A stretch of 64,000 bases of DNA from Mucilaginibacter sp. (GCF_028288205.1 NZ_JAQBOD010000018.1:62001-126000), one strand, 5' to 3'. Counted from the stretch's first letter, positions 9,809 through 20,407 are shown. Numbers and translations are program-made. Notes: generated by a model from the letters alone, not told the origin.

Positions 9809-10792
9809 TTACTTGGTAACATACATTACCTCTTTAACTGCTTTAATAACTCTTTCAGGGTTTGGCAGGTATTCCTGTATAAGGGTTGGGGCATAAGGCA
9901 ATGGTACATCGCCACCCATAATGCGTAGTATAGGTGCATCTAAATAATCAAACGCGTCTTTTTGTACTTTAAAGGCAATTTCGGTAGCTATAGAGCCTAA
10001 GGGCCAGCTTTCTTCAATCAATACCAGGCGGTTGGTTTTTTTAACCGAGTTAATAACCGTTTCATAATCAATAGGGCGAACGGTACGCAGATCTATAACC
10101 TCGGCGCTGATGCCTTCTTTTTCCAGTTCGGCAGCAGCGGCGTTAACCACTTTCATGATCTTGCCAAAACCAACAAGCGTTACATCGGTACCCACTTTAG
10201 TTACCGCGGCTTTCCCAATCGGGATATAATAGGTTTCTTCAGGTACTTCGCCTTTATCGCCATACATTAATTCCGACTCCATAAAAATAACCGGATCAGG
10301 ATCAATAATAGCCGATTTTAATAAGCCTTTAGCATCTGCAGGGTTTGATGGTACAACCACCTTTAATCCGGGGCAGTTAGCATACCAATTTTCGAAACAT
10401 TGGCTGTGTTGTGAGCTTAACATACCCGCGTTACCTGTTGGACCGCGGAAAACGATTGGCACAGAAAACTGACCACCGCTCATCGACATGATTTTGGCAG
10501 CGCCGTTTATCACCTGGTCAATCGCCACTAACGAAAAGTTAAAGGTCATGAACTCGATGATAGGTTTTAAGCCATTCATGGCCGACCCTATGCCTATACC
10601 GGCAAAGCCTAATTCAGAGATAGGTGTATCTATTACGCGTTTAGCGCCAAACTCGTCCAACATGCCCTGGCTAACTTTATAGGCACCGTTATATTCGGCA
10701 ACCTCTTCACCCATCAGGTATATTTTATCATCGTTGCGCATTTCTTCAACCATGGCCTCACGAAGTGCTTCTCTGAACTGTATTTCTCTCAT
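9809..10792 (-). CDS. pdhB: Pyruvate dehydrogenase E1 component, beta subunit (start likely at MREIQF, not at 10837)
   Basis: REIQFREALREAMVEEMRNDDKIYLMGEEVAEYNGAYKVSQGM; transketolase pyrimidine-binding and C-terminal domains. Confidence 0.93.
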   Translation of the reverse strand: MREIQFREALREAMVEEMRNDDKIYLMGEEVAEYNGAYKVSQGMLDEFGAKRVIDTPISELGFAGIGIGSAMNGLKPIIEFMTFNFSLVAIDQVINGAAKIMSMSGGQFSVPIVFRGPTGNAGMLSSQHSQCFENWYANCPGLKVVVPSNPADAKGLLKSAIIDPDPVIFMESELMYGDKGEVPEETYYIPIGKAAVTKVGTDVTLVGFGKIMKVVNAAAAELEKEGISAEVIDLRTVRPIDYETVINSVKKTNRLVLIEESWPLGSIATEIAFKVQKDAFDYLDAPILRIMGGDVPLPYAPTLIQEYLPNPERVIKAVKEVMYVTK

Positions 10793-10934
10793 CGTATTAA
10801 TTAAAATGATGTTTTTTTGGAACGCAAATATAAACACTAAAGTGTTAAATGCAATTGATGGCGCTTAACGCATAAGGTTTTTACATTAGTTAGTATTTAA
10901 ATTTGATTACATTAGATTTATAAACCTTATCTTA

Positions 10935-12833
10935 ATGAAATTTCCTTCCATAAAAAGCCTTGTCGATGGCATTGAAAATACAGTTAAGCGCTTCCCTTTC
11001 GAAGTGTTGTTTGCATTAGTCGGCACAGCCGCGGCAGTTACCAATACCGAGTGGATAAACAAAACACCAGTTGTCGAAAGCTGGTGCATACGCACTATGC
11101 TGATAGCCAACCTGGGTCTGTTGCTTAGCCTTGCCGTTACTTTGTATACCGGCAGCAAGGATATAAAAGGCACAGCTAAGCTTGTTTTTAAATTTATAGC
11201 CGCTTTATTTGCATTAGGTCTGATATTGCTGTTAAACCCGGCCGAGCGAAGTGCCGATTATTTCAGGTTCTTTTTATTTAGCCTGGGCTTTCACTTGCTG
11301 GTGTCATTTGCGGCATTTACCAATAAATATCATGTACAGGGCTTTTGGCAGTTTAACAAAACCATTTTTCTGCGTTTTCTGGCGGGTGTATTATATAGCG
11401 CGGTTTTATATATGGGGCTTTCTGCCGCATTAGCTGCTGCCAATTTTCTATTCAATTTAAAAATAGAATGGCGCACTTACGTGGTGTTATGGTATTGTAT
11501 AGCCGGTATTTTTAACACGCTCTTTTTTCTTGCCGGTATTCCTGCCAATACGGCTGCGCTTAATGAAGATACCAGCTACCCTAAAGGATTAAAGATATTT
11601 ACACAATATGTATTAATACCGCTGGCTACGGTTTATGTGTTGATATTACTGGCTTATGAAGTAAAATTGATAGTCCAATGGAGTCTGCCAAAGGGTATGG
11701 TATCAAACCTTATTTTGGGATATGCTGTTTTTGGGATACTATCCATACTGCTTATCTATCCCATACGCGAGCAGGAAAACAATAAATGGATAAAGACTTA
11801 TGCCCGCAATTTTTATTTCTTGCTGATACCGCTATTGGTATTACTTTTCCTGGCAATGGGCAGGCGGATATTTGCCTATGGTATTACAGAAGAGCGCTAT
11901 TTTCTACTGATCCTGGCTTTTTGGTTATTGTTTATAACGGCCTATTTCCTATTATCGAAAAAGCAAAATATAAAGGTAATACCAGTTTCGTTATGCTTGT
12001 TAACGTTGCTGTCAATATATGGTCCGCAAAGCGCTTTTTCGATATCCACCTATTCGCAGCGCCGTATATTGATCAATATATTTAAAAAGAACAATGCCTA
12101 CAAAAATGACAAACTGGTATCGGTAAACGGTAAGATCAATAAGATAGAAGGAAATGACGCGGTTGAAAAATTGAGGTATCTTATATTTAATAAAGAACTA
12201 AACACTTTGCAGCCATATGTTAATGCCGATCTTGATGCGGTGCGCGACTCGATAGATCATAATAAAGGGAAATGGAAAACCTATATTAGTGATAGCAAGT
12301 ACGAATTAAAAGGCCGTGAATTTGAGTGGGTGAAAAAGTATTTAGGATTAGATAAATTTGATACAAAATATAGTTACTTGGGAACAGATTCGTTGGGGGT
12401 AAATTCGAGAGACTTCTACCGTTTTAGAACCAAAGGCGATGTGATTAGTGTGCTAAATTATGATTATATGGTTGATGCTAATGGACTTGATACGGGTATG
12501 ATAGAATTTAATGGTTTAAGCTTCCGTCATAAAATTTCATCATATACACTATTAGTGCTTAAGATCGACAATGAGGAGGTTACTTTTAGAGATGATGAGC
12601 TGGCAGCTGATTTGTTGAAAAGAAAAGATCTTAATAGTTATTCAGAAGAAAACGGTTCAAATAATGGGAAAAATAACTATACTGTACCGCCAGCTTTACT
12701 GACCTTAAAAAAACAAACTAAAAATTATACAATTACTTTATTGATAGATGATTTTGAATTTGGCCAGCCAAAAAAAGGGGTTATTAAACCAATGTATGTA
12801 GCAGGTATGTATCTTATTAAAAAAAGGGGTTAG
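10935..12833 (+). CDS. DUF4153-like multi-TM membrane protein
   Basis: Many predicted TM segments followed by a soluble C-terminal domain; N-terminus resembles the DUF4153 family. Confidence 0.75.
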   Translation: MKFPSIKSLVDGIENTVKRFPFEVLFALVGTAAAVTNTEWINKTPVVESWCIRTMLIANLGLLLSLAVTLYTGSKDIKGTAKLVFKFIAALFALGLILLLNPAERSADYFRFFLFSLGFHLLVSFAAFTNKYHVQGFWQFNKTIFLRFLAGVLYSAVLYMGLSAALAAANFLFNLKIEWRTYVVLWYCIAGIFNTLFFLAGIPANTAALNEDTSYPKGLKIFTQYVLIPLATVYVLILLAYEVKLIVQWSLPKGMVSNLILGYAVFGILSILLIYPIREQENNKWIKTYARNFYFLLIPLLVLLFLAMGRRIFAYGITEERYFLLILAFWLLFITAYFLLSKKQNIKVIPVSLCLLTLLSIYGPQSAFSISTYSQRRILINIFKKNNAYKNDKLVSVNGKINKIEGNDAVEKLRYLIFNKELNTLQPYVNADLDAVRDSIDHNKGKWKTYISDSKYELKGREFEWVKKYLGLDKFDTKYSYLGTDSLGVNSRDFYRFRTKGDVISVLNYDYMVDANGLDTGMIEFNGLSFRHKISSYTLLVLKIDNEEVTFRDDELAADLLKRKDLNSYSEENGSNNGKNNYTVPPALLTLKKQTKNYTITLLIDDFEFGQPKKGVIKPMYVAGMYLIKKRG

Positions 12834-12864
12834 CTTTGACAACTTTTAAAAAGTCGTCAAAGCT
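12832..12864. repeat. 33-nt palindromic repeat, copy 1 (also acts as terminator-like hairpin)
   Basis: AGCTTTGACAACTTTTAAAAAGTCGTCAAAGCT; 16-bp arms with one mismatch (G-U on minus strand). Confidence 0.8.
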
Positions 12865-12879
12865 TTCATTACTTACCTG

Positions 12880-14523
12880 CTACTTCTTCCGCTCCCCCTT
12901 TAACTGTGATGCCAACTGGATAGCTTTATAAGCATTTACAATACCACCTGTTTTTGATAACGTTGTAAAATCAACCTTTTCGGTTTTGCTACCTGGTTTT
13001 AGCACCATAGTACCGGTTAACGGGGTTGCCGATGCAAGGATAACCTGCTTTAATTGTTTAGCGCTCAGCTCGGGGTAGTATTCCAATATCAGTGCAGCCA
13101 AACCTGCTGTTATAGGCGATGAAAAGCTGGTGCCATCCGCGGTATTAAATTCGGCATCCATATCTATCGAGGTTACTTTTGCCCCCGGCGCGAAGACATC
13201 AACATTCTTTTTACCGTAATTACTAAAGGTAGCCGCCAGATTTTCGTCTAACTTAGCGCCTGACGCGCCTACCGATATTACATTATCCGCATCTGTTGAT
13301 GAACCATCAGCAAATGTATCATTAGGGAACTCTGGTTTTTCATCCACATCCTGGTTATCATTGCCCGATGCCTGTACCAGCAGCACATCTTTTGAGGCTG
13401 CATATTTAAAAGCCGCGTCAACCCAATCTTTATGGGGCGATATTTTTTTACCAAAGCTCATGTTAATGATCTTGGCGCCATTATCAACTGCGTAGCGTAT
13501 CGCGTTAGCAATATCTTTATCATACTCATCGCCATTAGGTACAGCTTTTATGCTCATTATGCGCACATTATCGGCAACGCCATCAATACCATAGCCATTA
13601 TTACGCACAGCGCCAATTAAGCCGGCAACGCCTGTTCCGTGCGATGCATCGGGATTTTTTAATATGTTATTACCATAAGGTTTGCCGTCCTGCACGTCCG
13701 GGTTATCGCCAACAATACTTTTACGGGTACCCAGGTCAGGGTTAACATCGTTATTAAGCTTGGTCAGATAATCACTTAGTTCTTTAATTATTTTTCCGTT
13801 ATCGCCGCTTTCCTGCTCAAAAACAGAGGCCCATATACCCTTGCTTTGGGCAATGGTATCGTTAGTGGTATTGGTTATTTTAACCAGGTCGGCCTTATTA
13901 AAAGTGGACGAAGAGCTCAATTTCAATTCTCTTTTAATATAGCCGCTGGTTGCCATTAAAGCGCCCATCATTGGCTGAAGCTGTTGGATCTCGCCGTTTG
14001 ATTTTGTTATGGTTTCATCATGGGTGGTTTTAACCTTTAGCCAGTAGGCATATTCTTTTTCGCCGCCCGCGGGTGCCGTGGTTAAAGTTTCGTACTTAGG
14101 TTTTAAGCGGTTGTATTCTCTTACTTCCTCAGTAGTTTCGGTATAATCAACCTTGCCGCCCGGGCCGCCAAGAAAATCCCAGCCGTGTACATCATCTACA
14201 TAACCATTATGGTCATCGTCAATACCGTTCCCGGGGATCTCTTTGGTATTTACCCAAAGAATACTTTTCAGGTCAGTTTGAGTAGTATCTATACCGCTGT
14301 CAATAGTAGCTATTACTACTGTTTTACTTTTTTTACCTTTTAAAAACTGATAAGTATTATTTAAGCTGATGCCGTAAAAGCCGTCAGTCTTCAGGTCCAT
14401 AAGGTGCCAGTTTTTTGGCAGATCAACCGGCGCGGCCGGAGCAATTTGCGCTGAAATATTTAAACTTAAAAGCAAAGCTCCGCATAGCGCGGAACCGAAG
14501 ATATAATTCCGGAAATTAGTCAT
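12880..14523 (-). CDS. Subtilisin-like serine peptidase (S8), secreted
   Basis: IATIDSGIDTTQTDL, SHGTGVAGLIGA, DGTSFSSPITAGLAAL triad motifs; signal peptide. Confidence 0.95.
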   Translation of the reverse strand: MTNFRNYIFGSALCGALLLSLNISAQIAPAAPVDLPKNWHLMDLKTDGFYGISLNNTYQFLKGKKSKTVVIATIDSGIDTTQTDLKSILWVNTKEIPGNGIDDDHNGYVDDVHGWDFLGGPGGKVDYTETTEEVREYNRLKPKYETLTTAPAGGEKEYAYWLKVKTTHDETITKSNGEIQQLQPMMGALMATSGYIKRELKLSSSSTFNKADLVKITNTTNDTIAQSKGIWASVFEQESGDNGKIIKELSDYLTKLNNDVNPDLGTRKSIVGDNPDVQDGKPYGNNILKNPDASHGTGVAGLIGAVRNNGYGIDGVADNVRIMSIKAVPNGDEYDKDIANAIRYAVDNGAKIINMSFGKKISPHKDWVDAAFKYAASKDVLLVQASGNDNQDVDEKPEFPNDTFADGSSTDADNVISVGASGAKLDENLAATFSNYGKKNVDVFAPGAKVTSIDMDAEFNTADGTSFSSPITAGLAALILEYYPELSAKQLKQVILASATPLTGTMVLKPGSKTEKVDFTTLSKTGGIVNAYKAIQLASQLKGERKK

Positions 14524-14546
14524 GTATATAAATTTTGTGTAATATA

Positions 14547-16088
14547 TTATAAATCAAATTTAATTGCCTGTGCCAAAGGTAATTTTGTTGAATAATTAAT
14601 GGTGTTGGTTTGTCGCCTCATATAAACCTTCCACGCATCTGATCCTGATTCGCGGCCACCGCCGGTTTCTTTTTCGCCGCCAAACGCGCCGCCAATTTCC
14701 GCTCCCGACGTGCCAATGTTAACATTAGCAATTCCGCAATCTGATCCGGCATTAGATAAGAACGTTTCTGCCTCGCGTAAATTGTTGGTTATGATGGCTG
14801 ATGATAAACCTTGCGGCACACCGTTTTGTAAAGCAAGGGCTTCATCCAGCGTTTTATACTTTATTAGATAAAGTATGGGCGCAAATGTTTCATGCTGTAC
14901 AATGCTAAAATAATTTTCCACTTCGGCCACACAAGGCTTAACATAACAGCTGGATGAATAGTTTTCGCCTTCCAGCTTGCCGCCTTCAACTACAAACTTA
15001 CCGCCTTCGGCTTTGCATTTTTCTATGCTGTCTAAATAAAGCTTCACTGCGTCATGATCTATCAGCGGACCCATATGATTATTTTCATCCAGCGGATTAC
15101 CAATGCGTATCTGCCCGTATGCCTTTACCAGTTTTTGCTTAAACGCCTCGTAAATATTTTCATGGATAATTAGCCTGCGGGTGCTGGTGCAGCGTTGCCC
15201 GGCCGTGCCCACGGCGCCAAATACCGCGCCTATCAGCGCCATATCCAGGTCGGCATTTTCAGTTATAATGATAGCATTGTTACCACCAAGCTCTAACAAG
15301 CTACGTCCCAAACGTGCGCCAACTGCCGCGCCGACAGCCTTACCCATACGGGTTGAGCCGGTGGCCGATATTAAAGGCACGCGTTTATCATTCGCCATTA
15401 ATTCGCCAATGTTCCTGTCGCCAATAATTAAACAGGATACACCTTCGTCAATATGATGCTTTTTAAATACAGCCTGCGCGATATGCTGGCAGGCAATAGC
15501 GGTTAACGGGGTTTTTTCTGATGGTTTCCATATACAAACATCCCCGCAAACCCAGGCCAGCATTGCGTTCCAGCTCCATACCGCTACCGGGAAGTTGAAT
15601 GCGGATATAATACCCACAATGCCTAACGGGTGATATTGCTCATACATGCGGTGCTCGGGTCTTTCAGAGTGCATGGTTAGGCCGTAAAGCTGGCGGCTCA
15701 GGCCTACGGCAAAGTCGGCAATGTCTATCATTTCCTGCACCTCGCCCATGCCTTCCTGCAGGCTCTTGCCCATTTCGTATGATACCAGCTTGCCTAAATG
15801 AGCTTTGTTATCGCGCAGGGCGTTGCCAATCTCGCGCACTATCTCGCCCCGCTTAGGCACGGGAATGGTGCGCCAATTAATAAATGCTTTGGCGGCCTGC
15901 TCCACTACTATATTATATTCTTTTTCGGTAGCGATATTAACAGATGCTATCTTTTGCCCGTCTACAGGCGAGATAACATCTTTAATAACGGTATTTGGCC
16001 CGCTGCTCCATATATTACCCGTGCTGTAAGCATGGTTTATGTTATCTATATGTAAATGTTTTAGTGTATCTGTAATATCCACGCCCAT
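14547..16088 (-). CDS. Aldehyde dehydrogenase (ALDH7/alpha-aminoadipic semialdehyde dehydrogenase-like)
   Basis: NFPVAVWSWNAMLAWVCGDVCIWKPSEKTPLTA, LELGGNNAIII, GTAGQRCTSTRRLI. Confidence 0.93.
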   Translation of the reverse strand: MGVDITDTLKHLHIDNINHAYSTGNIWSSGPNTVIKDVISPVDGQKIASVNIATEKEYNIVVEQAAKAFINWRTIPVPKRGEIVREIGNALRDNKAHLGKLVSYEMGKSLQEGMGEVQEMIDIADFAVGLSRQLYGLTMHSERPEHRMYEQYHPLGIVGIISAFNFPVAVWSWNAMLAWVCGDVCIWKPSEKTPLTAIACQHIAQAVFKKHHIDEGVSCLIIGDRNIGELMANDKRVPLISATGSTRMGKAVGAAVGARLGRSLLELGGNNAIIITENADLDMALIGAVFGAVGTAGQRCTSTRRLIIHENIYEAFKQKLVKAYGQIRIGNPLDENNHMGPLIDHDAVKLYLDSIEKCKAEGGKFVVEGGKLEGENYSSSCYVKPCVAEVENYFSIVQHETFAPILYLIKYKTLDEALALQNGVPQGLSSAIITNNLREAETFLSNAGSDCGIANVNIGTSGAEIGGAFGGEKETGGGRESGSDAWKVYMRRQTNTINYSTKLPLAQAIKFDL

Positions 16089-16333
16089 AATTCGTTACTT
16101 TGTATTATCAAAGGTAAAAAATCTTTAAGGCAATTATTATCAACTCATCCTATTGCCACCAATTGCTTAGTATTAGTAATCAAGGCTTTGCAAATAACGA
16201 TGTTGAAAATGTTTGTATGTTGAAAACTAAATTGCTTTACAGGCGCTTTTATCTTGTAATTTAAACACAGCTAAAGCTTGGTAAGTGACATAAAAAGTTG
16301 CATATTAAGCCCATTGTTCTGAAACACTATTGA

Positions 16334-17737
16334 ATGGAAGAAGAATTTGAATTTGGTTTTACCGAAGATCCAAAGTTTTCGGTAGAACGGTACGAGGAAA
16401 TGATTCGTAATCATGACCAGTACTTTTTTGATGCCCAGGCGTTTGAGAACATTATCGATTATTATATCGAAAAGAACGACCCCGCCAAGGCGCTGCAGGT
16501 AACAGAGTATGCCATTAATCAACATCCTTTTGCCGCTGTATTTTTAATTAAGCAAGCCCAGCTTTTAGCTATCACCAATCATGTCACGCAGGCATTTGCG
16601 GCTTTAGATAAAGCAGCAATGCTCGAAGCATCTGACGCGGATATATATATCATCCGCGGTAATATGTATGAGAGTATGGAGCGTTATGCCGAGGCACTTG
16701 AGAATTATGAAAAGGCCCTTGACCTTGCCGAAGAAACCGACGAAGTACTACTGCATATAGCCTACGTTTACCAAAACATGGGCGATTACGAAACATCCAT
16801 TACTTACCTAAAGCTTTGCCTTAAGCAAAACATGGAAAACCAGGATGCTTTATATGAACTGGCCTTCTGTTATGATGTGCTGGATAACCAGGAAGAAAGC
16901 GTTCAGTTTTATCAGCAGTATATAGATACAGAACCGTACAGTTATGCCGCATGGTATAACCTGGGTAACGCGTTTACCAAGCTTAGCCTGTTTGAAAAGG
17001 CTATTGACGCGTACGATTATGCCATCCTGATAAAAGATAGCTTTGCATCTGCTTACTTTAATAAGGGTAACGCGTTGGTTAATCTGGAAAAATATGCGGA
17101 GGCTATTGAAGTTTATCGGCATACATTTGAGTATGAGCAGCCTAACGCTGATACTTATTGCGCCATTGGCGAATGCTATGAAAAGCTGGAGCAGATGGAT
17201 GATGCACGGGCCTTTTATAAAAAATCGGTTAAAATGGACCCTAAGCTGGCCGATGCCTGGTTTGGTATAGGTGTTACGCTTGATTTTGAAGAACGCTATT
17301 TTGAGGCCCTGCACTTTTACAAAAAAGCGCTTGATCTTGATCTGATCAATGCCGATTACTGGTTTGCTATTGCCGATGCAGAATATAAGCTTGGCCATAT
17401 GGACGAAGCCGAAGAGGCTTACGAAAAAGTGGTAGAGCTAAACCCAATGGATATTGATGCCTGGCTGGATTACTCATCTATATTATATGAGCAAAAAAGA
17501 TTGGTTGGTGCTATCGAGATCATATCGCAAGCCATAAAAAACAACCCGGAAGCGGCAGAATTGTACTACCGCATGGTAGCCTACCTGTTTGCTAAAGGCG
17601 AGTATAACGAAGCATTAAGCCATCTGGAACAGGCTTTGACTACCGACCCGGAAAAACATTATATATTATTTGACTACCTGCCTCAATTGCAGGAAAACAA
17701 GGTGATATTGGATATAATTAACCGATACGCTAAGTAA
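16334..17737 (+). CDS. Tetratricopeptide repeat protein
   Basis: At least eight TPR units such as AWYNLGNAFTKLSLFEKAIDAYDYAI. Confidence 0.92.
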   Translation: MEEEFEFGFTEDPKFSVERYEEMIRNHDQYFFDAQAFENIIDYYIEKNDPAKALQVTEYAINQHPFAAVFLIKQAQLLAITNHVTQAFAALDKAAMLEASDADIYIIRGNMYESMERYAEALENYEKALDLAEETDEVLLHIAYVYQNMGDYETSITYLKLCLKQNMENQDALYELAFCYDVLDNQEESVQFYQQYIDTEPYSYAAWYNLGNAFTKLSLFEKAIDAYDYAILIKDSFASAYFNKGNALVNLEKYAEAIEVYRHTFEYEQPNADTYCAIGECYEKLEQMDDARAFYKKSVKMDPKLADAWFGIGVTLDFEERYFEALHFYKKALDLDLINADYWFAIADAEYKLGHMDEAEEAYEKVVELNPMDIDAWLDYSSILYEQKRLVGAIEIISQAIKNNPEAAELYYRMVAYLFAKGEYNEALSHLEQALTTDPEKHYILFDYLPQLQENKVILDIINRYAK

Positions 17738-17752
17738 TAGTTAATTTGCTGT

Positions 17753-17790
17753 TAAAAAAGCTAAAACGTTTCCCGTTTTAGCTTTTTTTT
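17753..17790 (+). terminator. Rho-independent terminator after TPR gene
   Basis: AAAAAAGCTAAAACGTTTCCCGTTTTAGCTTTTTTTT. Confidence 0.9.
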
Positions 17791-17825
17791 ATGACTTTTA
17801 CGGCCAACACAACAACATCGTTTTT

Positions 17826-18587
17826 ATGAACTATAACATCAATAATCTTCCCGAGCGCATTCAAAAACCACGTGATAGTGGTATCACCATGATTATGGAT
17901 AAGGGCCTTAGTTTAAGGCAGGTTGAAGATTTTTTGGAAGTTAGCGGCACTTATACCGATATTGTTAAGCTGGGTTGGGCAACATCATACGTTACTCCTA
18001 ACCTGGATAAAAAAATAGCCATGTACCAGGAAGCCGGCATCCCGGTTTATTTTGGCGGTACGCTGTTTGAAGCCATGATAGTACGCGGGCAGTTTGATGA
18101 CTATTGCCGCATACTGGATAAATACAAGTTGCAGCATGCCGAAGTATCAGACGGCTCGATAACTATTGACCATGATGAGAAATGCGAATACATCCGCAAG
18201 CTGGTTAAACAGGTTACGGTGATATCCGAAGTAGGATCAAAAGACGTGCAGAAAATATTTGCGCCTTATAAGTGGATACAGTTAATGAAGGCCGAGTTGG
18301 AAGCCGGTTCATGGAAGGTAATTGCCGAAGCACGCGAAAGCGGCAATGTAGGCATCTACCGCGACTCGGGAGAGGTAAGGCAGGGATTGGTTGATGAGAT
18401 ACTTACGCAAATACCAGAGCAAAGTATAATCTGGGAGGCCCCGCAAAAGGCGCAGCAAGTTTGGTTCATTAAGCTGATAGGCGCAAACGTAAGCCTGGGG
18501 AATATTGCCCCGGCGGATGCTATTCCGCTTGAAACACTGCGATTGGGTATCAGGAGTGATACTTTTGATCACTTTTTGGGGCTGTAA
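17826..18587 (+). CDS. comA: Phosphosulfolactate synthase (ComA family)
   Basis: GITMIMDKGLSLRQVEDFLEVSGTYTDIVKLGWATSYV, YFGGTLFEAMIVRGQ, SDGSITI, IWEAPQKAQQVWFIKLIG. Confidence 0.88.
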   Translation: MNYNINNLPERIQKPRDSGITMIMDKGLSLRQVEDFLEVSGTYTDIVKLGWATSYVTPNLDKKIAMYQEAGIPVYFGGTLFEAMIVRGQFDDYCRILDKYKLQHAEVSDGSITIDHDEKCEYIRKLVKQVTVISEVGSKDVQKIFAPYKWIQLMKAELEAGSWKVIAEARESGNVGIYRDSGEVRQGLVDEILTQIPEQSIIWEAPQKAQQVWFIKLIGANVSLGNIAPADAIPLETLRLGIRSDTFDHFLGL

Positions 18588-18598
18588 AACTTAACTCA

Positions 18599-19192
18599 AT
18601 GAGCAGGCTGCTTTATTTAACTATATTACTTTTCAGCCTTGGTGGATTCACCACTAAAAATAAGGATGAGGTAAAAAATTTCTATGGAACACATGAAACA
18701 TTAACTTTCGATAAAGTTGATTTTAAATTAAGTGCGAGTTATCATCCTAATGAACATTATTATAAGCAAGAATATATACCATCCGGAGAATCGGCAGATC
18801 ATTTTAATTCAATGCTTGTAATTGATTTTTATATTACCGAAGCACCAAATAAAAAATTAGCCGAATTAAAGGAAAAGGAGTTGGATGAACGAAAAAAGAC
18901 AGATGCTGTAGCTAATTATGAGCAGTTTGAGAATACCGCATTGGGTGAATATATTTTGGATTTTATATTAAGCGATGGCAAAGCGGATAAGCTTAATGTA
19001 GTTGAACATAATATATACCATTATATAAACTACACTGACAAATCAGGCCATAAAGGGATATTGCTGTTTGGCATAAGTAAACGCGGTTATGGCGATGGAA
19101 TTACTAATTTTATAAAGTCAGTGAAAGAAAATAAAATTGACAATATTAACAAGCTGTCCGCCTACCCCGTTCCTAAAATAGAAATCAAATAA
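18599..19192 (+). CDS. Secreted protein of unknown function
   Basis: ORF with N-terminal signal peptide, directly downstream of comA. Confidence 0.65.
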   Translation: MSRLLYLTILLFSLGGFTTKNKDEVKNFYGTHETLTFDKVDFKLSASYHPNEHYYKQEYIPSGESADHFNSMLVIDFYITEAPNKKLAELKEKELDERKKTDAVANYEQFENTALGEYILDFILSDGKADKLNVVEHNIYHYINYTDKSGHKGILLFGISKRGYGDGITNFIKSVKENKIDNINKLSAYPVPKIEIK

Positions 19193-19274
19193 TTCTCAAC
19201 ACTATTAATAAGCTATCTGTGAGGGCACAGACCAGCGGGGGGAATAATTCTGCCAACCGCCTGGAAACTGCCAA

Positions 19275-19715
19275 CTAATCCTTCTTTATCTTCCTAAAAG
19301 AGGTAACCTCAGGCTTTTTGTTTTTGGCTGATTTATCAAAAAGATGACTAACCTTGCCAAATAGTCCTTTGGCTTTATCCCAAACGCTTTCTATAGAATC
19401 TTCTGAAATATAATGAGAGGCTTTTTGTGATACCAGGCCAACCAGCGCTTTTACCAGGAAGTTGGACTTGCGGAATATTGTTTTATTTAAAGTAAATGGT
19501 AATATAAAACGGGATATCACACCTAAAAAATCCTGGTTAAATATTGCGCCATCTTGATTGCCCCCTTTGCCAAATAAAGAATATATAGTTGAAAACACTG
19601 CACCGGGGCTATTAAAGCGTTGCTTTAGAGCAATGCGTTGTTCGCGTTCCAATCCCTGTAAACGCAATATCTCGTTCTTTAAGTCATCATGATTATTAAT
19701 AGGCAAATTAATCAT
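19275..19715 (-). CDS. Hypothetical protein, start likely MINLPINN (overlaps upstream gene)
   Basis: ORF co-oriented with and overlapping the holin-like membrane gene; internal Met preferred over 19769. Confidence 0.65.
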   Translation of the reverse strand: MINLPINNHDDLKNEILRLQGLEREQRIALKQRFNSPGAVFSTIYSLFGKGGNQDGAIFNQDFLGVISRFILPFTLNKTIFRKSNFLVKALVGLVSQKASHYISEDSIESVWDKAKGLFGKVSHLFDKSAKNKKPEVTSFRKIKKD

Positions 19716-20064
19716 TGCTTTTATGTTTAAATATCTTATGCACAAAGGCGTTGGCAATTGGCTTTTCAATACTTTTTTTATTAACCTTTATAATAATGGC
19801 CATTAATAGGTATATCAATGCAACGCAGCCAAACCCTTCCCATAAAGAATCAAGCAACTGCGACAGGTAAAAAGCTAAGGTAAAACTGGCAAATATAAAA
19901 GCCAGTACCATACTTATAACAACAACAACATCGGCAACTAAGCCTGCAAAAATTGTTGAGCCGCCATCAATAGCTTTGTATTTCGCCAGTTTAAAGCGAA
20001 GCTCGGCATACTCCTTAAGCTGGTCAATCAGCGGCGGTTGCGGTTCTTTTTTGGCTTCTTCCAT
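19708..20064 (-). CDS. Phage holin-like family (DUF1469-type) small membrane protein
   Basis: LKEYAELRFKLAKYKAIDGGSTIFAGLVADVVVVISMVLAFIFASFTLAFYLS. Confidence 0.8.
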   Translation of the reverse strand: MEEAKKEPQPPLIDQLKEYAELRFKLAKYKAIDGGSTIFAGLVADVVVVISMVLAFIFASFTLAFYLSQLLDSLWEGFGCVALIYLLMAIIIKVNKKSIEKPIANAFVHKIFKHKSND

Positions 20065-20140
20065 GGTTGGTTTAGTCTTAAATCCAAAGCCTTAAGTCCT
20101 GTGTCATTTATGACTAAAGACTTAAGACCTTGGGCTTGAT
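20065..20140. repeat. Intergenic hairpin between YtxH and holin-like genes
   Basis: AGTCTTAAATCCAAAGCCTTAAGTC pairs imperfectly with GACTAAAGACTTAAGACCTTGGGCTTGATT. Confidence 0.65.
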
Positions 20141-20407
20141 TTATGCGTGTTCCAAATCATCCTGGTATTCATCTTCAGCGCCTTTTATTTTGCCTTTAAT
20201 GTTCTCAACAACTTTGTCTTTAAAACCAACAAGGTTATCAATCTCTGCCGCTGCTGTCTCTTTTATAGAGTCGCCAAGGTTTTTTAATGATTCGCTTAGC
20301 TTGTCGCGTGTTTCGTCACCTTTGTCGGGAGCAAACAATATTCCCAACGCCGCTCCTGCTGCAAGCCCTGCAAGTAAGGCTACAACTACTTTTGTGTTAT
20401 CATTCAT
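20141..20407 (-). CDS. YtxH-domain protein
   Basis: VVALLAGLAAGAALGILFAPDKGDETRDKLSESLKNLGD. Confidence 0.88.
   Translation of the reverse strand: MNDNTKVVVALLAGLAAGAALGILFAPDKGDETRDKLSESLKNLGDSIKETAAAEIDNLVGFKDKVVENIKGKIKGAEDEYQDDLEHA

Noticed and set aside
9809-10837. N-terminal extension of the E1-beta protein to 10837
   Set aside because: MFIFAFQKNIILINT does not match the family start; MREIQF at 10792 is the natural N-terminus.
16850-17398. 182-aa antisense ORF inside the TPR gene
   Set aside because: Antisense to a well-supported repetitive CDS; no independent coding evidence.
19708-20064. Holin-like protein as evidence of a prophage
   Set aside because: This small membrane family commonly sits with YtxH proteins in Bacteroidetes; no other phage genes are nearby.
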